Assembly: GCA_002316295.1 (NCBI GenBank)
Contig: DCDF01000112.1
Coordinates: 1 to 53,223, forward strand
Length of the DNA: 53,223 nt
Direction: 5' to 3'
Source of the DNA: Syntrophaceae bacterium UBA1062
GTDB taxonomy: Bacteria; Desulfobacterota; Desulfomonilia; UBA1062
In this document: positions 1 to 8,001 of the stretch, piece by piece
Layout of the letters: every line of letters begins with the position of its first letter
Numbering within the stretch: position 1 is the first letter of the stretch
The notes under the pieces: model-generated
Databases searched by the model: none
Told to the model about the DNA's origin: nothing
The model's input: the letters and a program-made list of their open reading frames with translations, nothing else
Position numbers and translations under genes: made by a program

Positions 1-319
1 CGGTCAGCACGAGGTCGGGCCGGGCCTCCACGATCTTGGAGGCGGCGCTCTTTATTTCAAAGAGAACGCCGACCTTTTTCCACAAGCCGCCCTTCTCAAC
101 ATCGAAATCGATGATTCTCCGGTTCACCTTCAGGTTTTGGCCCTCAACGAGCCCGGCGGCCGAGAGCTCCTGCATGAAGCCCTGGTATGCATTGTCGAAT
201 GGCTCTATCTTTGTGACCTGCAGGACTTCGATGGTAAAGGTCTTCTGCTGGGCGAAGCCGGCATCCGTCATCAGAAAAACGACCAGAAACGACATCAGAC
301 CGATGAAAAGTCTCCTCAT
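1..319 (-). CDS. ABC transporter substrate-binding protein, N-terminal part (runs off window)
   Basis: Read leftward from an ATG at 319 with an AGGGAGGAG ribosome site just upstream; no stop before the window edge, so about 106 codons of a longer gene. The product starts with a Sec-type signal peptide (MRRL, a hydrophobic stretch, then AGFA-QQ). The mature part begins with a beta strand (FTIEVLQVTKIEPFDNAYQG) and continues with GFMQELSAAGLVEGQNL and a stretch around IVEARPDLVLT. That pattern is typical of the ABC_sub_bind family (PF04392, TrpX-like), periplasmic binding proteins of ABC importers. The ligand cannot be deduced, and permease and ATPase genes, if present, lie outside the window. 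Confidence 0.72.
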   Translation of the reverse strand, partial: MRRLFIGLMSFLVVFLMTDAGFAQQKTFTIEVLQVTKIEPFDNAYQGFMQELSAAGLVEGQNLKVNRRIIDFDVEKGGLWKKVGVLFEIKSAASKIVEARPDLVLT

Positions 320-746
320 ATCTCCTCCCTCTAAAAATTGATCAACGGTTAGAAGTCCTTGAACCCATCACCGGGCCCCCTGTCCTGACGCCAAACTCAA
401 GAGAGATCAGGTTCAAGCCGCCCCGCCTTCCGATGAGGGCGCGGCTTCCGAGATAGACTTGATCCCCGGTCATCCTCATGAAGACAGTCATCGAGAATGG
501 TGCGTATCATACTGGATATAAAGCATGTTTGTCAAGAATGCCGCTGCTCACAGGATCCGTGTCATACAAACGCACGGCCGTCACGTCAGGTGGCGGCTGA
601 GTCTGAGCATCAAGATTCAGCGGCGGAATGTCGAATGGGTGGGGAGACTTTACCGATGGCCGGTAGAGCGGCCGTAAGAGATGCGGGGGACCGGCATACA
701 TCACGAAGAAGGTTTGTTCGATGCGTGAGCGGCAGGAGAGAGCAGC
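320..746. other. Intergenic region with no convincing gene
   Basis: Divergent spacer between the leftward binding protein and the rightward unknown gene. Apart from the leftward promoter at 506-535 I see no supported gene. Open frames here have no homology-like features or ribosome site and look like chance frames in GC-rich DNA. Confidence 0.5.
506..535 (-). promoter_or_regulatory. Sigma-70-type promoter for the leftward ABC binding-protein gene
   Basis: On the minus strand TTGACA (535-530) is followed after an 18-bp AT-rich spacer by TATGAT (511-506), five of six matches to TATAAT. It points at the binding-protein gene and leaves a leader of about 180 nt. Sequence pattern only. Confidence 0.55.
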
Positions 747-1457
747 ATGAAGAGCATCCCCATACGGTATTGCTTCACCTTCAGTGACAGGACCCAGGAA
801 ATCGTCAATCTCGAGCTCCACGCCAGGACACTCGAGCTGATCAACGATCCGCCGGGATATCTGCCGTCCTGGACAACCCTGGGATTTCACCAGTGCCCCA
901 ATTGCCCCCTGACCCCCGATACGGCTCCGCACTGCCCCCTGGCGGTGCATCTGGTGAGTACGGTGAGCAAATTTCAGGGGAAGTTGTCTTTTCATGAGAT
1001 CCATCTGAACGTCATTACTCCGGAGCGGATCTTCTCGCAGCCGACCACCCTCCAGAATGCGATCAGCTCTCTCATGGGGCTCATCAGCGCAACCTGCGGC
1101 TGCCCGCTTACCGCTGTGCTGAGGCCCATGGCCCGATTTCATCTTCCCCTGGCCACCGGTGAAGAAACCACGTACCGTGCAACCTCCATGTATCTTCTTG
1201 CTCAATACTTCATGAAGAAGGGCGGCCATTCTGCGGACCTTGATCTCGCCGGTCTCACCCGAATCTATCAGGATATCCATCTCGTGAACGTCGCCTTCAC
1301 CGGACGACTCAAGGACGCCACACAGACGGAGTCCACTCTCGACGCCATGGTCATGCTGGATACATTTGCAAGAGCCCTTCCCGAGCATATCGAAGACTCC
1401 CTTGATTCTCTGAGCTATCTCTTCGAGGGAAACGTGTGTCCGAAAACTCGCGCCTGA
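747..1457 (+). CDS. Uncharacterised Cys-containing protein, 236 aa
   Basis: Starts at ATG 747 after a GGAGAG ribosome site. I do not recognise a characterised family. Visible features are a cysteine cluster near residues 50-65 (CPNCPL, then CPLAVHL), a second one near residue 120 (ATCGCPL) and a final Cys near the C-terminus, which could form a metal or Fe-S site. There is no signal peptide and no clear membrane segment, so it is probably cytosolic. The tail is helical. It is followed by the GntR promoter region and appears to be a single-gene unit. Coding status rests on the ribosome site, a sensible start and a well-behaved protein-like sequence. Confidence 0.7.
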   Translation: MKSIPIRYCFTFSDRTQEIVNLELHARTLELINDPPGYLPSWTTLGFHQCPNCPLTPDTAPHCPLAVHLVSTVSKFQGKLSFHEIHLNVITPERIFSQPTTLQNAISSLMGLISATCGCPLTAVLRPMARFHLPLATGEETTYRATSMYLLAQYFMKKGGHSADLDLAGLTRIYQDIHLVNVAFTGRLKDATQTESTLDAMVMLDTFARALPEHIEDSLDSLSYLFEGNVCPKTRA

Positions 1458-1546
1458 CAGGGCGGGGTTTCGCCCCGACCGCTCTATCGCCCGGCGGAAG
1501 GCCTCTCTGCTGAAAAGCTCGTTTCGCACCATCATTCGCAAATCCC

Positions 1547-1574
1547 TTGACATATGGGGAGTTATCAGTAGAAT
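1547..1574 (+). promoter_or_regulatory. Promoter of the GntR-glpD operon
   Basis: TTGACA at 1547-1552, a 16-bp spacer, and TAGAAT at 1569-1574 (five of six matches to TATAAT). The expected transcription start, about 1581, falls immediately beside the GntR-type operator. Confidence 0.65.
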
Positions 1575-1581
1575 GATTTAT

Positions 1582-1602
1582 TGGTCGGACCACCGGACCA
1601 AT
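1582..1602 (+). promoter_or_regulatory. GntR/FadR-type operator overlapping the transcription start
   Basis: TGGTCGGACCA (1582-1592) is an 11-bp palindrome matching the TGGT-N3-ACCA pattern of FadR/PdhR-class regulators. A second arm, GGACCAAT at 1595-1602, pairs with ATTGGTC at 1580-1586, giving a nested repeat. Its position between the -10 box and the GntR start codon suggests autorepression. Confidence 0.7.
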
Positions 1603-1616
1603 GACAGGGGGAATAC

Positions 1617-2345
1617 ATGACAGCATTGATGCTCACGCGACCGCTTCTGCGGAGCAGGCTTTCAGGCGAGATCGAGAACATCCTGCTCAAGGGCATTATC
1701 AAAGGTCAGCTCGCCGTTGGAGAAAAGCTCCCCACCGAAAGAGAGCTCGCCCGCGATCTCGTGGTCAACCGGTCGACAGTCAGGGAAGCGCTCGGAAGGC
1801 TCGAGTCTCTCGATCTGGTGGAAATACGCCACGGCGACGGAGTCTATGTGAAGAATTACCTCGAGAGCGGGAATCTCGAGCTCATCAGAGCCATGATCCG
1901 TCTGGACGACAGGCAGCGGGACGACATCATCGCGGCGCTGCTGGAGTTCAGGACGATCATCGGTCCCGAGATGGCCTTTCGCGCGGCCGAAAACCGGACG
2001 GAGGAGCATCTCGTCTCGCTGGAAGAGGTCATCTGGAAAAATGAGGATCTCTCCATCCTGGAAAAGGACATCCGGGTGCATCACATCATCGCTCTGGCAG
2101 GGGCCAATGTTCTGTACCTCACCCTGCTCAATTTCTTCAACAAGTTCGTTGTCGAGTACGGATATCTCTATTTCAACGACCAGGAAAACGTGAAGCGCTC
2201 ACAGCGCTTTCATGAGGAAATCTACCACGCCATCAGGGACAGAAACGCCGGGCTCGCCCGGAAGATCATGAAAGACGTTCTCCTGTACGCCCAGAATGTG
2301 GTGGTCGACACATTGCAGATCGGGAAGAAGAGTAACAGGAGGTAA
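1617..2345 (+). CDS. GntR-family (FadR/FCD subfamily) transcriptional regulator
   Basis: 242 aa. Residues about 10-75 form a winged helix-turn-helix with the family signatures GEKLPTERELARDL, NRSTVREALGRL and the wing (LVEIRHGDGVYV). Residues about 95-230 are the all-helical FCD ligand domain, with metal-binding-type His residues in the VHHIIALAGAN and RFHEEIYHAI segments. FCD regulators generally sense a small carboxylate or phosphorylated metabolite. The gene is first of an operon; the GlpD-like gene begins 5 nt after its stop behind AGGAGG. The matching operator sits at its own promoter. The likely job is metabolite-dependent control of the two flavoenzymes downstream. Confidence 0.9.
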   Translation: MTALMLTRPLLRSRLSGEIENILLKGIIKGQLAVGEKLPTERELARDLVVNRSTVREALGRLESLDLVEIRHGDGVYVKNYLESGNLELIRAMIRLDDRQRDDIIAALLEFRTIIGPEMAFRAAENRTEEHLVSLEEVIWKNEDLSILEKDIRVHHIIALAGANVLYLTLLNFFNKFVVEYGYLYFNDQENVKRSQRFHEEIYHAIRDRNAGLARKIMKDVLLYAQNVVVDTLQIGKKSNRR

Positions 2346-2350
2346 GAGTC

Positions 2351-3997
2351 ATGCAGAGATTTATCGAACATTATCAAGGCAGGATGTACGACGTAGTCGT
2401 CATCGGAGGCGGGATCACAGGGGCCTCGGTCGCCTACGATGCCGCGAGCAGGGGGCTCAGGGTGGCGCTGCTCGAAAAGAACGACTTTTCCGGGGCCACG
2501 TCAGCAGCCACGTCCAAGCTCATTCACGGCGGCCTGAGATATCTGGCGAACATGGAGTTCTCCCTGGTGAGGGAGTCGCTCAAGGAGCGCAAGATCCTCG
2601 AAGACATCGCGCCGAACTTCGTCTACCCGGTTCCCATGCTCATGACCCATTACAAGTCGTCGCTGAAGAACAGCAAATGGTTCATCAAGGCGGGTCTCAC
2701 CCTGTACGACATACTCTCCTACGACCGCGGAAAAACGTGGGACGAGAGCAAGAAGATACCCCTGCACAAGACCATTTCCACCAAAAAGGCGTTGGAGATG
2801 CAGCCGTGCCTGAAGGAGCAGGGACTCACGGGAGCCTCGGTGTTTTACGACTGCATGAGCATTTTCCCGGAGCGCCTGACGCTCGCCTTTATCAAGTCCG
2901 CCGTGGCGTTCGGCGCCGAGGTGGCGAATTACGCCAAGGTCGACGGGTTCGTTGTGGACCGCGCAGGAAGGGTCGCGGGAGTGAACGCGATCGATCTCCT
3001 GAACGGCGCCCGCCACGAGATCCGCGGTCACATCACCATCAACTGCGGCGGGCCCTGGGCCGACATCATTCTGGGACTGGCGAAAAAAGGCGAGGTGAGC
3101 GAGACTCTCAGACGCTCGGAAGGCATCCACATCATCACCGGCAAGAAGATCAACGAGGGCAGTGTGGTGGCGACCATGACGCCCCGGGGCAGGCATTTCT
3201 TCCTGATACCCTGGCGAAGGCACACCCTTATCGGCACCACGGACAAGGAATACGTCGGCAGCCCCGATGATTACCGGGTGACCAGGCAGAGCATCGACGA
3301 GCTCATTGACGAGGTGAACGCGACCTTCGGAAGCGGGTTCGTGAAGTTCGAGGATGTTCTCCACGCCTATGGAGGCCTGAGGCCCCTGGTTGAGGAACAG
3401 ACCGAAGGCACGTACGAATCCTCACGGAAGTACGAGATCTACGACAATGCTTCCGACGGGCTCCAGGGCCTCATCACGGTCGAGGGGGGCAAGTATACCA
3501 CGAGCCGCAACCTTGCCGAGAAGGTCATGGACCTGGTTAGGGAAAAAACGGAGATGCCCATGGGGCCGACCATCACCGACCGCCGCTATCTCTTCGGCTG
3601 CGGCATCCGTGATGTCCCCGCATTCATCGAATCGCTCCGGAAGAGGTATCCCGGGTTCGGGCGGGATACGATCGAGTACCTGGGGAGGCACTACGGCACG
3701 GAGTTCGAGCAGGTCCTGCATATTGCCGAGCAGGACGGGGAATATACCGAGGTCGTGAGCGATGACGGCGAGATTCTGGCCGAGGCGGTGTTCGCGGTCA
3801 GGCACGAGATGGCCAGGCGCCTGAGCGATATCGTGCTCAGGAGGACGGGTATCGCGACCTTGGGCAACCCGGGGGAGGAGATTATGAGAAAAGTCGCGGC
3901 AATAGCCGCTCGCGAGCTGAACTGGGATGACAGGAAGACCGAGGAAGAATATCGGAGCACGATGGAATTGCTGAAAATTCCCGGCAGAGAAGCGTGA
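2351..3997 (+). CDS. glpD: FAD-dependent glycerol-3-phosphate dehydrogenase (GlpD/GlpA type)
   Basis: 548 aa. The N-terminus is a Rossmann FAD-binding fold (DVVVIGGGITGAS, residues about 14-26), followed by the GlpD signatures ATSAATSKLIHGGLRYL and, later, the GTTDKEYVG and YGGLRPL segments. A C-terminal helical GlpD/GlpA domain covers residues about 400-540. The family oxidises sn-glycerol 3-phosphate to dihydroxyacetone phosphate at the membrane and feeds electrons to quinone. Start at ATG 2351 follows AGGAGG closely. It lies in an operon between the GntR regulator and an alkyl-DHAP-synthase-like enzyme that could use its product, so a role in lipid-backbone chemistry is possible besides glycerol catabolism. 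Confidence 0.9.
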   Translation: MQRFIEHYQGRMYDVVVIGGGITGASVAYDAASRGLRVALLEKNDFSGATSAATSKLIHGGLRYLANMEFSLVRESLKERKILEDIAPNFVYPVPMLMTHYKSSLKNSKWFIKAGLTLYDILSYDRGKTWDESKKIPLHKTISTKKALEMQPCLKEQGLTGASVFYDCMSIFPERLTLAFIKSAVAFGAEVANYAKVDGFVVDRAGRVAGVNAIDLLNGARHEIRGHITINCGGPWADIILGLAKKGEVSETLRRSEGIHIITGKKINEGSVVATMTPRGRHFFLIPWRRHTLIGTTDKEYVGSPDDYRVTRQSIDELIDEVNATFGSGFVKFEDVLHAYGGLRPLVEEQTEGTYESSRKYEIYDNASDGLQGLITVEGGKYTTSRNLAEKVMDLVREKTEMPMGPTITDRRYLFGCGIRDVPAFIESLRKRYPGFGRDTIEYLGRHYGTEFEQVLHIAEQDGEYTEVVSDDGEILAEAVFAVRHEMARRLSDIVLRRTGIATLGNPGEEIMRKVAAIAARELNWDDRKTEEEYRSTMELLKIPGREA

Positions 3998-3998
3998 T

Positions 3999-4021
3999 AC
4001 GGGAAACCTGAATGTTCCCGT
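3999..4021 (+). other. Small intercistronic hairpin
   Basis: ACGGGAA (3999-4005) pairs perfectly with TTCCCGT (4015-4021) between the glpD-like gene and the next gene. There is no T-tract, so it is more likely an mRNA processing or stability element than a terminator. Confidence 0.4.
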
Positions 4022-4041
4022 GATATGAGAGGGAGGTCGTC

Positions 4042-5736
4042 ATGTTAAGGAAGAAGAAGTTCAGGCCTGACTGGACGGAAACCGCACCCGAAGCTGGCAC
4101 GATCAGATCCATTGTCAAGTACGGCAGTCCCTGCGCATTCAAGCATCCGAGCGATGGATGGGTTTCCATGATGATGGAGGAGTTCGGCATGACGGCCGCC
4201 GACTTCAGCCGGAAACAGGACGAGGGAAGGCAGAAGGCCGTGCTCGACAGACCGGTGAGCCTGGATGCGCGGCATGTCGAGCGTCTGAAGGATATTGCGG
4301 GGGAGCACAACGTCGTCACCGACGACTACAGCAGGATCAGATACGCATACGGCAAGACCACCGAAGAGCTTATGGAGCTCCGCACGGGGATCATCAAAGA
4401 AGCCGCGGACGTGGTCGTCCATCCCAGAGACAAAGCGGACGTGGCCCGGATCGTGGCCTACTGCAACGAGCACGTGATCCCCGTCACGGTGTTCGCGGCG
4501 GGGTCGTCGGTGAACTTCGGAGTGCGGCCTGCGCGTGGAGGCGTCACCCTGGCGCTCGGCACCCATATGAACAAGCTGCTGGAGATCAACGAGGCCAACC
4601 AGACCGCCCGCGTCCAGCCCGGCATGTTCGGCCCCGCCTACGAAGACGCTCTCAATAACGCTCCGGAGCGCTTCGGAACGTCAAGGCGCTACACCTGCGG
4701 GCATTTCCCGCAGTCCTTCGAATATTCCACGGTGGGAGGCTGGGTGGTGACCCTGGGCTCGGGCCAGGCCTCCACCTATTACGGCGATGCGTGCGACATC
4801 GTCATCAGCCAGGAGTACGTCACTCCGGCCGGAACCTTCAGGACCAGGGAATTTCCTGCCGAGGCGACCGGCCCCAAGGTGCACGATATCATGAAAGGCT
4901 CCGAAGGCGCCTTCGGGATTCTCGTCGAGGTGACCATGAAGATCTTCCGCTTCATGCCCGAGAACCGGAAATACTTCAGCTTCATGTTCTCTTCCTGGGA
5001 GGCTGCGGTGGACGCCAGCAGGGAGATCATGCAGGGCGAGTTCGGTAGGCCTGCGGTCTACAGGATCTCAGACCCTGAGGAGACCGATCGCGGGCTCAAG
5101 CTCTACGGTATACCCTCCTTCGTGGACGCGTTCCTGGTCAGGAGAGGCTACAGGCCCATGGAGCGGTGTCTGTGCCTGGGCACCGTGGAGGGGGACGGCG
5201 ACTACACCCGTCTCGTTCTGAAAAAGATCCGGAAGATCTGCAAGGATCACGGCGCCATGTGCCTCACCGGCTACGCGTCCAGGAAGTGGGAGAAGACGCG
5301 CTTCACCGAGCCGTACATGCGCGAGGACCTGCAGGATTTCGGCATCCAGATCGACACGCTGGAAGCGAGCGTGACCTGGGACAACATCCATGCGGTCCAC
5401 CAGGGGGTAAGGGCGTATATCAAGAGCAGGCCCCGGACCATGTGCATGACCCATGCGTCTCATTTCTATCCCCAGGGCACGAACCTGTACTTCATATTCA
5501 TCATGAGGACCTCGGATGTGGACGAATTCCGGACGTTCCAGCGCGGTGTCATAGAGGCCATCGTGAAGAGCGGGGGCTCTCTGAGCCACCATCATGGGAT
5601 CGGCAGAATGATGGCGCCTTACCTGGAAGGGTATCTGGGCAAAGAGCAGATGGAGGTGCTCAAGTCACTGAAGCGTCACTTCGACCCCAACAACATCATG
5701 AACCCGGGCGGGCAGCTGGGGCTAGATCAGGCCTGA
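4042..5736 (+). CDS. FAD-binding oxidase resembling alkyldihydroxyacetonephosphate synthase
   Basis: 564 aa with a strong GAGGGAGG ribosome site. The middle carries a PCMH/VAO-type FAD domain (VVVHPRDKADVARIV, then AAGSSVNFGVRPARGG, then YSTVGGWVVTLGSGQAS). The C-terminal cap ends with PNNIMNPG, typical of the FAD-linked oxidase C-domain. Two features point to the AGPS branch rather than glycolate or D-lactate oxidases: a triple histidine H516-H518 in SLSHHHGIG, and a Tyr (Y476) in a SHFYPQG segment placed like the AGPS catalytic Tyr. AGPS swaps the acyl group of acyl-DHAP for a fatty alcohol, the ether-lipid step. An oxidase of a 2-hydroxy acid is the alternative. Neighbourhood with a GlpD-type enzyme favours glycerolipid chemistry. 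Confidence 0.75.
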   Translation: MLRKKKFRPDWTETAPEAGTIRSIVKYGSPCAFKHPSDGWVSMMMEEFGMTAADFSRKQDEGRQKAVLDRPVSLDARHVERLKDIAGEHNVVTDDYSRIRYAYGKTTEELMELRTGIIKEAADVVVHPRDKADVARIVAYCNEHVIPVTVFAAGSSVNFGVRPARGGVTLALGTHMNKLLEINEANQTARVQPGMFGPAYEDALNNAPERFGTSRRYTCGHFPQSFEYSTVGGWVVTLGSGQASTYYGDACDIVISQEYVTPAGTFRTREFPAEATGPKVHDIMKGSEGAFGILVEVTMKIFRFMPENRKYFSFMFSSWEAAVDASREIMQGEFGRPAVYRISDPEETDRGLKLYGIPSFVDAFLVRRGYRPMERCLCLGTVEGDGDYTRLVLKKIRKICKDHGAMCLTGYASRKWEKTRFTEPYMREDLQDFGIQIDTLEASVTWDNIHAVHQGVRAYIKSRPRTMCMTHASHFYPQGTNLYFIFIMRTSDVDEFRTFQRGVIEAIVKSGGSLSHHHGIGRMMAPYLEGYLGKEQMEVLKSLKRHFDPNNIMNPGGQLGLDQA

Positions 5737-5818
5737 GACGAGCCGAGGCCCCGCCGGTTCGAGACCGGTCAGGCGCCTGTTCCCGCGCGGCCGCCGTTCC
5801 CGGGAGTCATGATCTTCC

Positions 5819-6208
5819 TCACAGCGGCGTCTTCCTGAGCGCCCCGAAGATCATATAGGCGCCCATGAATATGATGAATGCCCCGAATGCGACGCGGAGC
5901 GATGTCGAAGAAACCCTGTTCGCAAAGTAGGCGCTGATCCAGGCGCCGAGGAAGAGACCTGCTGCCACGATAATCGCGGACCTCAGGTCAACATTGCCGT
6001 GCCGGTAGTACTCGATCACGGCGGCCAGCCCCACCGGCGGAAGGAGAATCGCCAGGCTGGTCCCGATCGCGTTGTGCAGGGAAAATCCGAGGACGTAAAC
6101 CAGGGCGGGGACGATGATCACTCCTCCGCCGATGCCGAACAGCCCGGCGGCTCCGCCGGCAGCGAGGCCGATGAAAAGCAGCAGCACGATATCAATGTGA
6201 TGAGCCAT
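5819..6208 (-). CDS. Half-size TauE/SafE-family membrane protein
   Basis: 129 aa, about half the usual 250-aa length of the family, with four predicted membrane segments and the N-terminal signature GLAAGGAAGLFGIGGGVIIV followed by AIGTSLAILLPP. The start codon has an ideal AAGGAGG site. It overlaps the end of the upstream exchanger gene by 17 bp, so the two are co-transcribed. TauE/SafE proteins export small anions such as sulfite, sulfoacetate or thiosulfate; half-size members presumably dimerise. No substrate can be assigned from context. Confidence 0.8.
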   Translation of the reverse strand: MAHHIDIVLLLFIGLAAGGAAGLFGIGGGVIIVPALVYVLGFSLHNAIGTSLAILLPPVGLAAVIEYYRHGNVDLRSAIIVAAGLFLGAWISAYFANRVSSTSLRVAFGAFIIFMGAYMIFGALRKTPL

Positions 6209-7271
6209 GAGACGCCTCCTTTTTTTTCATCCGAATGTACAGCGGGACCAAGATCGTGACCGCTGTGAGCGGCAGAACGAAGAGGAGAACGATGTTCGTC
6301 AGGAAGGGCAGGGACTTGTAATGAGCGGCCGCCAGGACAAGGTAGACGGTGTAGAGAACGTAGTAGGCGATAAAGAGCAGACCTTCCCCCCGTGATATGC
6401 GGAACCCGGTGAAGAAGACGGGCGCGCACGCGACTGCAACCGCAACCATCACCGGTATGTCGAACCTCAGTGCGGCCGAAGATACCCGGACCCCGTCGGG
6501 GCCTGCGAGGGCGCTGAGTCCCAGGACGGAGAGGATATTGAATATGTTGCTCCCCACCACATTGCCCACAGCAATGTCGCGCTCTCCCTTCACGCTCGCC
6601 ATAACAGAGGTCGCTGCCTCCGGCAGGGAAGTGCCGGCCGCCACGATGGTCAGCCCGATAACCAGCTCGCTCACGCCGAAGCTCTTCGCCGCCGCAGTCG
6701 CACCGTCCACCAGCCAGCGGGAGCCGATTACCAGCATCCCCAGGCCGGAGACGATGAATATCAGGCTCAGGAGCATCCCCTGACGGCCGGTGTCGACAAG
6801 GTTGTTATCACCGCTGACGCCGGCCTTGCTCCCCTGACGGACGGTAAAGACAGTGTATGCCAGGATGCCGGCAAAGAGGAGGAAACCGTCCGTGCGGCTT
6901 ATGTTCCCGTCGAACGCCATGACCGGCACGAGAGCGGAGACTCCGATCATAATGGGCACGTCGAAGCGCACCAGCCGTACCGAGACGCTCAGAGGGGCGA
7001 CTATCGCGGAGAGCCCGAGGATGAACAGGACATTGAAAATATTGCTGCCCACCACATTGCCGAGCGCGATATCGGCTGAAGAAAGGAGCGCCGAGTGTAC
7101 GCTGACCGCCAGTTCGGGCGCGCTGGTACCGAAAGCGACAACGGTAAGCCCGATGACAAGAGGAGCGACCCCTGCAAGGGCCGCGAGCCGTGACGCCCCC
7201 CGCACGAGCAGTTCTGCGCCGCTGATGAGCAGCGCCAGGCCAAGAATGAAGAGCAGAAACACACTCGTCAT
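6192..7271 (-). CDS. Calcium/sodium antiporter, CaCA superfamily (YrbG type)
   Basis: 359 aa integral membrane protein built of two inverted repeats of about five helices. Each repeat carries an alpha signature: VVAFGTSAPELAVS near residue 45 and IVAAGTSLPEAATS near residue 210, each followed by GNVVGSNIFN. These acidic GTS-PE motifs form the cation site in the exchanger family. A cytoplasmic loop follows the first repeat. The expected activity is Na+- or H+-driven extrusion of Ca2+ across the inner membrane. The ribosome site is weak, but the start is supported by the N-terminal hydrophobic helix and a preceding non-coding gap. Confidence 0.88.
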   Translation of the reverse strand: MTSVFLLFILGLALLISGAELLVRGASRLAALAGVAPLVIGLTVVAFGTSAPELAVSVHSALLSSADIALGNVVGSNIFNVLFILGLSAIVAPLSVSVRLVRFDVPIMIGVSALVPVMAFDGNISRTDGFLLFAGILAYTVFTVRQGSKAGVSGDNNLVDTGRQGMLLSLIFIVSGLGMLVIGSRWLVDGATAAAKSFGVSELVIGLTIVAAGTSLPEAATSVMASVKGERDIAVGNVVGSNIFNILSVLGLSALAGPDGVRVSSAALRFDIPVMVAVAVACAPVFFTGFRISRGEGLLFIAYYVLYTVYLVLAAAHYKSLPFLTNIVLLFVLPLTAVTILVPLYIRMKKKEASHGSSH

Positions 7272-7416
7272 AAACGTCGTGTCCTTCTCACGCCGTGACA
7301 GATACGGGCAGAGAGGGGTTTCTGCATGGTTCAGGAATGAAGGAGCATGCCGGATAGAGCCGGGCCCTTTACCGGGAAGAAGGGCGCGCGCAATAAAGGC
7401 AGAGCTGGAGAAATCT

Positions 7417-7650
7417 TCAGGAAACGGTCCACTTCAGCTGAAACTCGACTTCCTCCTTCCCGTCTTCCCGCTCGTGCTCGATTGTGAACACCGCGTCCGG
7501 AGGTACGGACACGCGTTCGCCAGCTATCTGGATGCGGAATTTTTTCCCCTGCTCGATGCAGTCGGCCAGCCTGCGGAGTTTGTCTGCAAAACGGCCGGCC
7601 GGGTACCCTTTTTCCGTGTCCCGATCCGCCTTACGCTTCCTCGCTGCCAC
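7417..7650 (-). CDS. Small amphi-Trp-domain protein
   Basis: 77 aa. A basic N-terminus (MAARKRKADRDTEKG) is followed by a helix (AGRFADKLRRLADCIEQG) and a beta-rich end (RIQIAGERVSVPP, then VEFQLKW), the layout of the amphi-Trp family, small proteins of unknown function named after a terminal amphipathic, Trp-containing strand. It appears monocistronic; the strong hairpin at 7715-7751 isolates it from the genes to the right. Confidence 0.7.
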   Translation of the reverse strand: MAARKRKADRDTEKGYPAGRFADKLRRLADCIEQGKKFRIQIAGERVSVPPDAVFTIEHEREDGKEEVEFQLKWTVS

Positions 7651-7704
7651 GAGTATACCTCGAATGGATTTTCACTGGAGTGTACTCGATGAGAGGATAC
7701 GGAA

Positions 7705-7887
7705 TCAATAGGCAAAAGACCGCGGGCATCCGGTTGATGCCCGCGGTCTTTCGTGGGGATCTCTTCCCGGGCGTTGTGCTTCATCTGCTCGGGCACGTTC
7801 CCGGGGCAGCCCTTCATCCACCTCGTCACCGGATGCCGGTGACGAGCACGGCATCGGCATACCGATGAAAACGAGCAATCTCTTCAT
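7705..7887 (-). CDS. Doubtful small ORF (60 aa) after a good ribosome site
   Basis: ATG at 7887 follows AGGAGAAGG. The N-terminus (MKRLLVFIGMPMPCSS) is hydrophobic with a Cys, as in short lipoproteins. However the second half lies inside the strong hairpin at 7715-7751, and a different frame of the same DNA gives a more protein-like stretch (WMKGCPGNVPEQMKHNAREE). Either the gene is frameshifted or only the start is real. I do not recognise a family. Confidence 0.25.
   Translation of the reverse strand: MKRLLVFIGMPMPCSSPASGDEVDEGLPRERARADEAQRPGRDPHERPRASTGCPRSFAY
7715..7751. terminator. Strong hairpin, probable bidirectional terminator
   Basis: A perfect 16-bp stem: AAAGACCGCGGGCATC (7715-7730), loop CGGTT, GATGCCCGCGGTCTTT (7736-7751). 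The A/T ends of the stem give short U runs in either direction. It would end the small leftward transcript that starts near 8330. Confidence 0.75.
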
Positions 7888-7899
7888 AAGCCTTCTCCT

Positions 7900-8001
7900 T
7901 CATTCGTACCGGCTGGTAAACGGACGAAACGAGCGCGGGTAATGTCCGGCGCAGCCGGCCCGGAAAAGGCCCAGAAGAAGCAGCACGGAACCCTGTTTCA
8001 T
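7900..8001 (-). CDS. Tiny hydrophobic ORF, 33 aa, coupled to the sigma-like ORF
   Basis: Its ATG (8001-7999) overlaps the stop of the sigma-like ORF in an ATGA arrangement, which implies translational coupling. The peptide has a short basic start, a Leu-rich core (SVLLLLGLF) and an AGC triplet resembling an imperfect lipobox. It ends 12 nt before the next small ORF. It is too short for a functional assignment. Confidence 0.3.
   Translation of the reverse strand: MKQGSVLLLLGLFRAGCAGHYPRSFRPFTSRYE

Noticed and set aside
497..787. Cys-containing 96-codon plus-strand frame
   Set aside because: No ribosome site, overlaps the start of the better-supported gene at 747 and looks like chance coding.
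507..1553. 348-codon minus-strand frame opposite the unknown Cys protein
   Set aside because: It is antisense to a plus-strand ORF with a good start site and has no family features.
5751..5769. T-arm-like sequence (GGTTCGAGACC) suggesting a tRNA 3' part
   Set aside because: No anticodon or D arm upstream; the preceding bases are the end of the flavoprotein gene. It is a short GC-rich inverted repeat.
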